Shown here piece by piece: positions 1-9,202 of a stretch of 9,813 bases of DNA. The notes beneath the pieces are model-generated. The model was not told the origin of the DNA. It saw nothing but the letters and a program-made list of their open reading frames with translations, and ran no database searches. Source of the stretch: Alphaproteobacteria bacterium (lineage in GTDB: Bacteria; Pseudomonadota; Alphaproteobacteria; CBDBCS01; JAHZLG01). The stretch covers positions 1 through 9,813 of the forward strand of contig JAHZLG010000133.1 of assembly GCA_022599995.1 (NCBI GenBank). Reading direction: 5' to 3'. A program made the translations under genes and the position numbers. The stretch's first letter is position 1, and each line of letters opens with the position of its first letter.

Positions 1-183
1 ATTTTGGGCGAAAACGACCGCATGACCGCCCCCAAACGCGCCAAAGGCATCATAGCGAATGCAGCTGAGACGGCGATTGTTCCCAATGCAGGGCACATGG
101 TGCACGTGGAAGCTGCCCCTGCCGTGCGGACACTCATGATCGACTTTCTGCGCCCGCTGTCTCACCAGCTAGCCAAAGGGTGA
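1..183 (+). CDS. Alpha/beta-hydrolase fold protein, C-terminal part only
   Basis: The first reading frame is open from the window edge to a TGA at 181-183 and gives the last 60 residues of a protein. Two signatures of the alpha/beta-hydrolase C-terminus are visible. GENDRMTAP at partial residues 3-11 fits the loop that carries the acidic residue of the catalytic triad (Asp6). NAGHMVHVEAAP at 29-40 fits the loop that carries the catalytic His32. A closing helix (VRTLMIDFL) follows. The nucleophile region lies outside the window, so the substrate cannot be told. The GHMVxxEAAxxV wording also resembles the hydrolase-like C-terminus of AcoC-type acyltransferases, so a fusion protein is possible. 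The next gene starts 199 bp further on the same strand. Confidence 0.8.
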   Translation: MLGENDRMTAPKRAKGIIANAAETAIVPNAGHMVHVEAAPAVRTLMIDFLRPLSHQLAKG

Positions 184-286
184 CGGCCTCTAGGGGGCGG
201 CGCACCGTATTGCTGGTACTGCACAGACAGGGCGCAAGCAAAACAAGAGGGTGTCGCGCGGGCAGGGACTGTTCTCTGCAGCGGTG

Positions 287-314
287 CAAGCAAGCTAGCT
301 AGCTAGCAAGCAAG
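287..314. repeat. CAAG / GCTAGC tetranucleotide repeat with 14-bp palindrome
   Basis: A short simple repeat in the 199-bp gap after the hydrolase. Alternating GCTAGCTAGCTAGC at 294-307 is a perfect 14-bp palindrome, flanked on both sides by CAAGCAAG-type units. It contains three overlapping CTAG tetranucleotides, a word that is generally rare in proteobacterial DNA. The rest of the gap (184-382) holds no gene, and I see no convincing terminator. The repeat is likely a slippage product; a role as a hairpin or protein-binding site is possible but unproven. Confidence 0.6.
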
Positions 315-382
315 AGAGAAGGGGGCAGGGTGCGTGGGCAGAATCTTGCCATGTGCGATCACCCTCCCTATGATGGTGGCTT

Positions 383-682
383 ATGACAACGACAATCACA
401 AAGCTGGTCACCATGCTTCACGGCAACCTGATCGGCACGGACCAAAGCGGAAACAAATATTACATCCCGCGACGAGCGGCAAGGCGACCCGTGCGGCAAA
501 AACGATGGGTTGTCTATGGCCATGGGTGCGATCAAGCGACTGTGCCTCCGATGTGGCATGCGTGGCTGCATCATACGGCGGACTCCCCGCCTTCTGCGCA
601 AGTGGACGCCGTCGCGGCAGTGCCTGCGCCCCGAGGACACGCCCATGTCCCAGCGGAAACCTATCAGGCGTGGCGTCCCTAG
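383..682 (+). CDS. NDUFA12-family NADH:ubiquinone oxidoreductase accessory subunit
   Basis: This 99-residue protein belongs to the NDUFA12 family (the 17.2 kDa / B17.2 subunit of complex I), a supernumerary subunit that alphaproteobacteria share with mitochondria. It sits at the peripheral arm of respiratory complex I on the cytoplasmic face. Visible signatures are GTDQSGNKYY at residues 18-27, RWVVYG at 41-46, the family core VPPMWHAWLHHT at 54-65 followed by a PP pair, and an ending YQAWRP that matches the usual family C-terminus. ATG 383 is the first start after an in-frame TGA at 371-373; the Shine-Dalgarno match is poor. The protein is somewhat short for the family, because the linker between the HHT core and the C-terminus is compressed. 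Its position just before mlaD and DUF2155 genes is the order expected in alphaproteobacteria. Confidence 0.9.
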   Translation: MTTTITKLVTMLHGNLIGTDQSGNKYYIPRRAARRPVRQKRWVVYGHGCDQATVPPMWHAWLHHTADSPPSAQVDAVAAVPAPRGHAHVPAETYQAWRP

Positions 683-802
683 CCGTGCTTCACAAGGGCG
701 TCTCGAGTGCGCCACAAGGGCATTTGGCATCATGGCCGACCGTGCTCCACTGCGACTTTGGTTGCACCACTGTCCCAATTTCCATCCGTGCCAAACAAAC
801 CG

Positions 803-1309
803 ATGAATGCTGAGAACAAAGCAACCCTTGCAGGGATAGTCGTGATCGGGCTGTTCGCCTTGGTGTTGGGCATCGCATGGACATCGCCAACACAAGACGG
901 GATCACGGTCTATGCCGAATTTACCTCGGTCGAAGGGTTGCGTGTCGGATCGCCCGTTCGCATGGCAGGTGTAGAGATCGGGGTAAGCGGTGAGCCCAAG
1001 CTTCAAGACGATGGGCAGTCGGTTCTTGTTCCACTGTACCTTTCCACTGATATTATCAGCGACGCCGCATTTTCCCTGGAATCTGTGACAGCAACGTCGT
1101 CCGAGCACGGAGATGACGCCTCAGCAGAGATGCAAAAGGTCGGTATCCCGGTGGACTCCGCCGTTGCTATCCAGACGGACGGGCTTATCGGCGCGAAATT
1201 CCTGCAAGTATTTCCCGGTTTTGAAGTCGCCGTGTTGCAACACGAAGACTCGTTCGCCACCACCTACGACGCCATTCAGTTACTGGATTTGCTCGACAAA
1301 ATTTTGTGA
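803..1309 (+). CDS. MCE/MlaD-domain protein, first of a tandem pair (divergent)
   Basis: This 168-residue protein has one N-terminal membrane helix (about 9-26) and a single MCE domain, the architecture of MlaD, the inner-membrane-anchored hexamer that passes phospholipids between the membranes. Matching motifs are GLRVGSPVRMAGVEIG (45-60) and TDGLIGAKFLQVFPG (125-139). The C-terminus DAIQLLDLLDKIL recalls the leucine-rich MlaD tail that packs into the central pore. Compared with the next gene it carries about 28 extra residues (roughly 86-113, rich in Ser, Glu and Asp) inside the beta-barrel, and its GGV motif reads AGV. The frame is open upstream to 707, but ATG 803 puts the membrane helix right after a short N-terminus, so I chose it; no good Shine-Dalgarno is visible. 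The gene lies 120 bp after the NDUFA12 gene. No mlaE, mlaF, mlaB or mlaC gene is in the window. Confidence 0.85.
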   Translation: MNAENKATLAGIVVIGLFALVLGIAWTSPTQDGITVYAEFTSVEGLRVGSPVRMAGVEIGVSGEPKLQDDGQSVLVPLYLSTDIISDAAFSLESVTATSSEHGDDASAEMQKVGIPVDSAVAIQTDGLIGAKFLQVFPGFEVAVLQHEDSFATTYDAIQLLDLLDKIL

Positions 1310-1325
1310 CCGCATCGCTGCATTA

Positions 1326-1365
1326 TCCCATTGCCCTATTGTCCTATTGTCCTATTGCCCTATTG
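1326..1365 (+). repeat. Five tandem copies of an 8-bp unit (YCCYATTG)
   Basis: Five adjacent 8-bp units lie between the two mlaD genes at 1326-1333, 1334-1341, 1342-1349, 1350-1357 and 1358-1365. They read TCCCATTG, CCCTATTG, TCCTATTG, TCCTATTG and CCCTATTG. The array starts 17 bp after the stop of the first mlaD gene and ends 87 bp before the start of the second. It is probably a slippage-expanded microsatellite and may differ in copy number between strains. It lies outside the genes as I call them. Confidence 0.85.
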
Positions 1366-1452
1366 CCGCATGGTGCTTGGCGGGGATGATGGTTGTTGTC
1401 GCCCATATTCTTGCAGGCCGTCGTCCGCCCCTCCTCTTGCTCGGTATCAACA

Positions 1453-1902
1453 ATGAAAAAACGTTTTGAGTTCCTCTTGGGTTTGGTCGTGCTTGGCGTC
1501 GCGGGGTGGTTTTTCTTTTTGGTCGTTCTCTCGACGTCCACGTGGTGGGACAAAGACACTGCCTATCATCACACGGCACAGTTTAGCTCGGTGACGGGGT
1601 TGAACGTGGGGGCAGACGTGCGCATCGGCGGTGTAACCGTTGGTGAGGTGACGGCTATCACCCTCGACCCCATCTTGCTGGAAGCTATTGCCCATTTCAC
1701 CATCCGGAACGAGGTGCGCGTGCCTGACGATTCTTCGGTTCAAGTGGTGACCGATGGGTTATTCGGCGGCAAATTTCTGCGCGTGGTGCCCGGTGGAAGC
1801 GAGGCAACCTTCAAAAACGGCGATGAATTTGTCGAGGTCGAGAATGCCCTTGCCCTTGAAGAGCTGATAGGGCGCGCGGTGCTCTCGCTCGGAGGGGAGT
1901 GA
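1453..1902 (+). CDS. mlaD: MlaD family outer-membrane lipid asymmetry protein (canonical copy)
   Basis: This 149-residue protein is the typical alphaproteobacterial MlaD: an N-terminal membrane helix (about 7-27), then one MCE domain. Motifs are GLNVGADVRIGGVTVGEVT (49-67), VPDDSSVQVVTDGLFGGKFL (90-109) and a leucine-rich tail, ALEELIGRAVLSLGG. MlaD forms a homohexamer on the MlaFEDB transporter in the inner membrane and binds phospholipid in its central pore; here the rest of the transporter must be encoded elsewhere. The frame extends upstream to 1393, but the extra residues look uncharacteristic, and ATG 1453 gives the usual MKKR-plus-helix N-terminus. The upstream Shine-Dalgarno is weak. 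The stop TGA overlaps the possible GTG start of the DUF2155 gene, so the two genes are probably co-translated. Confidence 0.93.
   Translation: MKKRFEFLLGLVVLGVAGWFFFLVVLSTSTWWDKDTAYHHTAQFSSVTGLNVGADVRIGGVTVGEVTAITLDPILLEAIAHFTIRNEVRVPDDSSVQVVTDGLFGGKFLRVVPGGSEATFKNGDEFVEVENALALEELIGRAVLSLGGE
1891..1897 (+). promoter_or_regulatory. Ribosome binding site of the DUF2155 gene
   Basis: GGAGGGG lies inside the last codons of mlaD. It is the only strong Shine-Dalgarno sequence on the plus strand next to a gene start in this window. It leaves 10 nt to ATG 1908 but only 1 nt to GTG 1899, which favours ATG 1908 as the start. Confidence 0.55.
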
Positions 1903-1907
1903 GCATC

Positions 1908-2600
1908 ATGGGTATCGCGTGCTTGGGCAGTCTTTTTGACGGGCGACAGGGGGGGCAACAGGGGTGGCAACGACAGGGGCAACAGGGGCGACAGGGGCGA
2001 CAGGGGTGGCAAGAACAGGGGCAACAGGGGCAACAGGGGCGACAGGGGTGGCAAGCCCTCCGCAGCGTCGTTGTTCCCATCGCCTTGCTGGCAATGGGCA
2101 TGGGATTGGTTAGCATGGACGCCGCCGCTATTGAGGGACAGCGCACTCGGCTTCACGGATTGGACAAGATAACCGGCCACGTCTCGCTTGCCGATCTGAG
2201 TATTGGCGAGGCATGGCAGCTGGGACGCCTGCGGATACAGGTGAATTATTGCGACCGAACCCCCCCCACCGTGGTGCCCGAATCTGTGGCACACCTGTCG
2301 ATATTGGAGTACGCCCCACTGTCGTTGGTGGAAGACGATCAGGTGCGCGACTCAGACTCGCTTTTGAATGGCGTCGTTCCCTCTGTCGGGCGGCGGCTTA
2401 CCCCCGAGGAGTTGCAGGAAACCTACTCCATGGACATGGCGACCGATCCTATTTCGCAATCCTTCAGCGCTCGGCTCGGCGAGGGCTACTATACATTGCG
2501 ATTTGAGGGTTATCTCTTTGCGTCGAGCCCCGCCATCAATGCCCTCGATCATCCGCTGTATGACGTCTGGGTGCTCGAGTGCCTTGTGGATGAGAAATAA
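1908..2600 (+). CDS. DUF2155 exported protein with Gln/Gly-repeat N-terminus
   Basis: This is a DUF2155-family protein of unknown function, normally about 110-170 residues with a signal peptide, and found in alphaproteobacteria next to NDUFA12 and mlaD genes. The family core is clear: RLHGLDKITGHVS (81-93), the segment GRLRIQVNYC (106-115), and near the end a block with GYLFASSP (201-208) and HPLYDVWVLEC (215-225). Two cysteines (115 and 225) could form a periplasmic disulphide. At 230 residues it is long. Residues 12-49 are a low-complexity Gln/Gly/Arg/Trp repeat preceding the signal-peptide-like helix (RSVVVPIALLAMGMGLV, 52-68; AAA at 72-74), and a middle section (about 130-190) is also larger than usual. 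A start after the repeat is hard to place because no ATG, GTG or TTG falls just before the hydrophobic helix. An alternative GTG start at 1899 adds three residues. Confidence 0.85.
   Translation: MGIACLGSLFDGRQGGQQGWQRQGQQGRQGRQGWQEQGQQGQQGRQGWQALRSVVVPIALLAMGMGLVSMDAAAIEGQRTRLHGLDKITGHVSLADLSIGEAWQLGRLRIQVNYCDRTPPTVVPESVAHLSILEYAPLSLVEDDQVRDSDSLLNGVVPSVGRRLTPEELQETYSMDMATDPISQSFSARLGEGYYTLRFEGYLFASSPAINALDHPLYDVWVLECLVDEK
1941..2055 (+). repeat. G-rich 9-bp / 42-bp tandem repeat inside the DUF2155 gene
   Basis: The basic unit is 9 bp (CAGGGGCAA or CAGGGGCGA) and encodes Gln-Gly-X steps. A higher-order unit of 42 bp (14 codons) is present as 1961-2002 and 2003-2044 with three mismatches, then a partial third copy from 2045. 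Ten runs of at least four G start at 1949, 1961, 1976, 1985, 1994, 2003, 2018, 2027, 2036 and 2045; two blocks of four have a strict 9-bp period with 5-nt loops. All plus-strand frames are open through it. Because the units are multiples of three, copy-number change keeps the reading frame, except in the seven-G run at 1949-1955. Confidence 0.9.
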
Positions 2601-2909
2601 GAGCGCATGAACAGCTCCCCCTAGACCCCTGCACGAAGCCGCAGAAGCCCGGTTGGTAATGTCCCGTCGGCACATCTTGCTTGCCAGAACCTCTTACCAG
2701 AACCGCTTACCAGAACCTCGTAGGTAAGACCACTTGCCCAAACCCCTTCGGCACAACCTTGCTTGCCCAAACCCCCTCGGCAGACCCCCTCAGCAGACCC
2801 CCTCTTGCCAAAACCCCTTGCCTCGCATTTGTGTGCGGCCTCTTGCGTCCCGGCTGCTAGTCGGTCTGCCGTCCCTTTCCCCCTCCTTCCCAGTGAAATC
2901 TAGACAACT
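2601..2909. other. Non-coding gap between DUF2155 gene and carB
   Basis: This 309-bp stretch has no credible gene. The open frames that cross it are low-complexity and resemble nothing known. Its middle is occupied by the C-rich repeat listed separately. I see no clear Rho-independent terminator after the DUF2155 gene and no recognisable riboswitch or leader peptide before carB. A promoter for carB probably lies at about 2830-2900, but no convincing -35/-10 pair stands out. Confidence 0.6.
2676..2825 (+). repeat. Degenerate ~14-bp repeats (CTTRCCMRAACCYC) upstream of carB
   Basis: About six diverged copies of a unit near CTTGCCAGAACCTC follow one another: CTTGCCAGAACCT, CTTACCAGAACCG, CTTACCAGAACCT, CTTGCCCAAACCCC twice, and CTTGCCAAAACCCC. 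CAGACCCCCT-type units lie between the last ones. A longer word, CGGCACAWC...TTGCTTGCC, appears at about 2669 and again at about 2750, showing an additional duplication with an offset near 81 bp. The copies are adjacent and diverged, with no unique spacers, so this is not a CRISPR array. Confidence 0.7.
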
Positions 2910-6548
<3,639 letters not shown>

Positions 6549-6632
6549 TCGCTGGATGCTAGCGCCCTCGGACGCTGACACTAGTGGACACTAGTGTCGT
6601 GTCCTTCGTGCTAGTTGCCCTTGGGGTGCCGA

Positions 6633-6660
6633 CACTAGTGTCCACTAGTGGACACTAGTG
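6633..6660. terminator. 28-bp perfect palindrome between convergent genes, possible bidirectional terminator
   Basis: Bases 6633-6660 equal their own reverse complement. They are built from an outer pair of CACTAGTG words around a TCCACTAGTGGA centre. The element sits between the carB stop and the end of the thioredoxin-like gene, where a two-way terminator would be useful, and RNA from either strand could fold. There is no T tract next to it, and a hairpin would lose central pairs to the loop, so a protein-binding site is an equal alternative. Confidence 0.35.
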
Positions 6661-6662
6661 CC

Positions 6663-7214
6663 CTATCGCCACTTGATCGAGCAACCCATGGACGGCAATT
6701 GCGTCTCGGGCCCCTTGCCGGTCGTGGCAATCATCTCCATTGCGTTGACCAGATCGCGCGCCGTCCCGGAGGGAATGGGATCAAGCCGTCCTGCATCGAG
6801 CCGTCCGCGATAGGCCAGCCCTCCCTGCGCGTCAAAGCCAAAATAATCGGGGGTACACACCGCACCGTAGGCTTTTGCGACCGCTTGGGTTTCATCGTAC
6901 AGGTAGGGGAATGGCAAGGCGTGTTGCTGGGCGAAGGTTGCCATGTGGGCAGGGGAATCATCGGGGTAGGCCTGCACATCGTTCGACATGATGCCCACCA
7001 CCCCGATGCCCGATGCTTGCATGGCATGGGCATCGCTCACCATCCGTTTAATGACCGCCATCACAAACGGACAGTGATTGCACATAAACACGACGACTGT
7101 GCCCTTCGCCCCCTTCACATCGTCAAAGCTATAGGTCTTCCCGTCGGTTGCCGGGAGCGAAAAAGCTGGGGCGGGCGTGCCTAGTGCGGCAACAGGGGGC
7201 TCAAGAGCAGCCAT
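6663..7214 (-). CDS. Thioredoxin-fold, AhpC/TSA (PRX-like) family protein
   Basis: This 183-residue cytoplasmic protein has a thioredoxin/redoxin fold of the peroxiredoxin-like group common in alphaproteobacteria. The N-terminus GTPAPAFSLPATDGKTYSF (12-30) is the usual AhpC/TSA opening, and a beta strand leads into MCNHCPFV (44-51), with the CxxC pair at Cys45 and Cys48. VCTPDYFGFD supplies the proline loop expected opposite the active site, and the ending GCSIKWR is typical of the family. The role is likely thiol-disulphide exchange or peroxide reduction; the substrate is unknown. No signal peptide is seen. The start ATG at 7214 follows an AAGGA ribosome binding site. The gene lies 56 bp downstream of rnj on the same strand, so the two may be co-transcribed, and it converges on carB. 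Confidence 0.9.
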   Translation of the reverse strand: MAALEPPVAALGTPAPAFSLPATDGKTYSFDDVKGAKGTVVVFMCNHCPFVMAVIKRMVSDAHAMQASGIGVVGIMSNDVQAYPDDSPAHMATFAQQHALPFPYLYDETQAVAKAYGAVCTPDYFGFDAQGGLAYRGRLDAGRLDPIPSGTARDLVNAMEMIATTGKGPETQLPSMGCSIKWR

Positions 7215-7221
7215 GGTTTAA

Positions 7222-7226
7222 TCCTT
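7222..7226 (-). promoter_or_regulatory. Ribosome binding site of the thioredoxin-like gene
   Basis: Read on the minus strand, AAGGA stands 7 nt before the ATG at 7214. It supports this start and independent translation of the gene after the rnj stop. Confidence 0.6.
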
Positions 7227-7270
7227 GCGTGGGTGAGAGAGCATCAATGATGCGGATACCTTCGATGGTA

Positions 7271-8950
7271 TCACGCGGCAACCTCTTCTTCTTCGAGGCG
7301 CAGCACGGTGCATCGATACAGCGGTGACCACGACAGCCGACGCAGCGAACGCCGCATGGTTGTTGTCACGGCTTGCTCGACGAGGGCGTTGTCTTGCACT
7401 TGGGTTGCGTCGAGGTCGTCGATGGCATCGTAGAGCTCCTCGATCAGGGGTTCCTGATCGAAGGCGTCGGCCGGCAAGCCGATGCACGACAGTTGCAGGT
7501 CGCCGATAATATCGCCCTCGGCATCCATGGCGATGATTGCCAGCACTACCCCCGAGTGGCCAAGCCGCTGGCGGTCGAGCAAGTAGTCGGCATTGCGCTC
7601 GGCAAGGTAGGATTGGTTGTCGATGAGGTAGTACTCGTCGGGGATTTGGGCGGTCACCTCGGCGGAGTCCGAGGTGAGCCGTACCACGGCACCGTTGTAT
7701 ACCTCAAGCACGATCGGCACTTGGCATGTCCGGGCGAGCTCGGCGTGGGCCTTGAGATGGCGTGCTTCGCCGTGCACGGGGATAGCGGTGGTCGGGCGCA
7801 CATAGCGAAAGAGCTCGGTAAGCTCGTCGCGGTTAGGGTGCCCCGAGACGTGCAGGGTATCTTCCTCATCGGCTTCGATCACATTGATCCCGGCACGCAG
7901 CAGTTTGTTTTGCAAGATACTGATCCCGACTTCGTTTCCGGGAATGCGGCGCGAGGAGAAGATCACCGTGTCACCATCTTCGATGCGGGCATCGCGATGG
8001 GCATTGGTGGCCAGCTTCTGGAGAGCCGCGGCGGGTTCGCCCTGCGAACCGGTGCAGATCAGCAGCAATTGGTTGCGGGGCAATTTGCGGGCTTGCTTGG
8101 GGGTCACGAAGGCGGGGAGGTCGCTCATGTATCCGCACTGGGTGGCAGCTTCCACCATGAAGTGCATTGACCGTCCCACCAGCTGGACTTGGCGTCCTTC
8201 TTGATGGGCTACTTTGGTTATCGTGCGGATCCGCGCCACATTCGATGCAAAGGAGGTTACCGCTACCCGCCCTTGGGCTTGGCGAATGCGCGATGCGAGG
8301 GCTTCAGAAACTTCGCCCTCCGATCCCGAGTGCCCCTTTTCCATCGCATTGGTCGAATCGCCGATGACAGCGAGGCAGTCTTCTTCGCCGAGGGCTTTGA
8401 GGCGGTCATAGTCCGTCTCGGTGCCGATTTGCGGGGCGGGGTCGAATTTCCAATCACCCGTATGCAGGATTGGTCCTTGTTTGGTGTGAATGATCACGGC
8501 GTTGGGCTCGGGGATCGAGTGCGTGATCGTCGCGAATTCCACCTCGAAGGGGCCACAGGCAAAGCGCGAGCACAGCTGCACCACCTTGATGGGCACTTCG
8601 TTTCCCCAAGGGGTCTCGGCAAGCTTTTTGCGCAGCACCACAGCCGCAAAGGGCGTCACATAGACGGGGCATCGCAACCGCTGCCAAAGCCACGGCACGG
8701 CACCGATGTGGTCTTCGTGGGCGTGGGTGATAACCAGCCCGGCGATTTTCTTGTTATCGACAAATTGCGGGTTGATCGTCGTCGCCGTAATGCCGGGGGC
8801 AAGGTTGCCACCGAAGGCGACACCGCAGTCGACCATAATCCACTGGTCTTGGTAACCGTAGAGGTTACAATTCATGCCGATTTCGTTTGTTCCGCCAAGG
8901 GGAATAAAGTAGATCGCCTCATTGTCGAAGGTAGGGGTCTTGTGTCGCAT
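7271..8950 (-). CDS. rnj: Ribonuclease J (metallo-beta-lactamase / beta-CASP)
   Basis: This 559-residue protein is a full-length RNase J, an endo- and 5'-3' exoribonuclease that matures rRNA and degrades mRNA in the cytoplasm. The order is an N-terminal metallo-beta-lactamase part (IPLGGTNEIGMNCNLY at 16-31, VDCGVAF, then the zinc motif HAHEDH at 76-81), further metal-ligand motifs HSIPE (144-148) and HTGDWKFD (163-170), the beta-CASP part with CTGSQGE (299-305) and HVSGHP (367-372), then PVHGE (391-395). The C-terminal domain is about 455-555. All expected catalytic residues are present. ATG 8950 places the usual start just before the first strand; the Shine-Dalgarno before it is weak. The upstream gene is coaX, a pairing common in alphaproteobacteria, but here 252 bp separate them, so rnj may have its own promoter. 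Confidence 0.96.
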   Translation of the reverse strand: MRHKTPTFDNEAIYFIPLGGTNEIGMNCNLYGYQDQWIMVDCGVAFGGNLAPGITATTINPQFVDNKKIAGLVITHAHEDHIGAVPWLWQRLRCPVYVTPFAAVVLRKKLAETPWGNEVPIKVVQLCSRFACGPFEVEFATITHSIPEPNAVIIHTKQGPILHTGDWKFDPAPQIGTETDYDRLKALGEEDCLAVIGDSTNAMEKGHSGSEGEVSEALASRIRQAQGRVAVTSFASNVARIRTITKVAHQEGRQVQLVGRSMHFMVEAATQCGYMSDLPAFVTPKQARKLPRNQLLLICTGSQGEPAAALQKLATNAHRDARIEDGDTVIFSSRRIPGNEVGISILQNKLLRAGINVIEADEEDTLHVSGHPNRDELTELFRYVRPTTAIPVHGEARHLKAHAELARTCQVPIVLEVYNGAVVRLTSDSAEVTAQIPDEYYLIDNQSYLAERNADYLLDRQRLGHSGVVLAIIAMDAEGDIIGDLQLSCIGLPADAFDQEPLIEELYDAIDDLDATQVQDNALVEQAVTTTMRRSLRRLSWSPLYRCTVLRLEEEEVAA

Positions 8951-9202
8951 ATGCGTGGTTCCAAAGAGGGAGGAGATAGGTGGAAGGATGAGGGATGGTT
9001 ATTGCCAGTGGATGCAGGAGCAATAAGGCACTGGCAGTTTGGTTTTCGTAAAGCAGGGGTGGACACAGGCAACTGTTTGCCGTTTGCCGTTCACCAGTCG
9101 CGACTGCGAAATGCGCAAGCAAGGCTTGTACGCTAAATAAGGAAGGATGTGTGACTTGGTTTTTGTTAATGTGTCATGGTGTCGCGATCGGGCGGATGCA
9201 AG
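8951..9202. other. Gap between coaX and rnj
   Basis: This 252-bp stretch contains no convincing gene. It carries a perfect 12-bp palindrome, CAGTCGCGACTG (9095-9106), a short direct repeat of TTTGCCG near 9076-9089, and a GTCGCG...CGCGAC inverted repeat (9181-9186 with 9207-9212) that overlaps the coaX stop. The AT-rich patch at about 9129-9175 is the likeliest place for a minus-strand rnj promoter, but I cannot assign -35 and -10 boxes. No T-run terminator was seen after coaX. Confidence 0.5.

Noticed and set aside
334..813. Plus-strand open frame (159 codons) overlapping the NDUFA12 gene
   Set aside because: It is in another frame from the recognisable NDUFA12 core and ends after the mlaD start. 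The composition is unlike a real protein.
368..1108. Long minus-strand open frame (246 codons) across the NDUFA12 and first mlaD genes
   Set aside because: Its product is rich in Arg, His and Cys and has no family resemblance, while the plus-strand frames give clear NDUFA12 and MCE motifs. It is a shadow frame.
2676..2825. CRISPR-like array
   Set aside because: Units are short, degenerate and adjacent, without equal-length unique spacers, and no cas gene is present.
9095..9106. CAGTCGCGACTG as an operator for rnj
   Set aside because: One 12-bp palindrome with no second copy in the window and no known regulator match; kept only as a note in the gap entry.
8189..9136. Plus-strand open frame (315 codons) opposite rnj
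   Set aside because: It mirrors the RNase J coding strand; the minus strand carries all the catalytic motifs.
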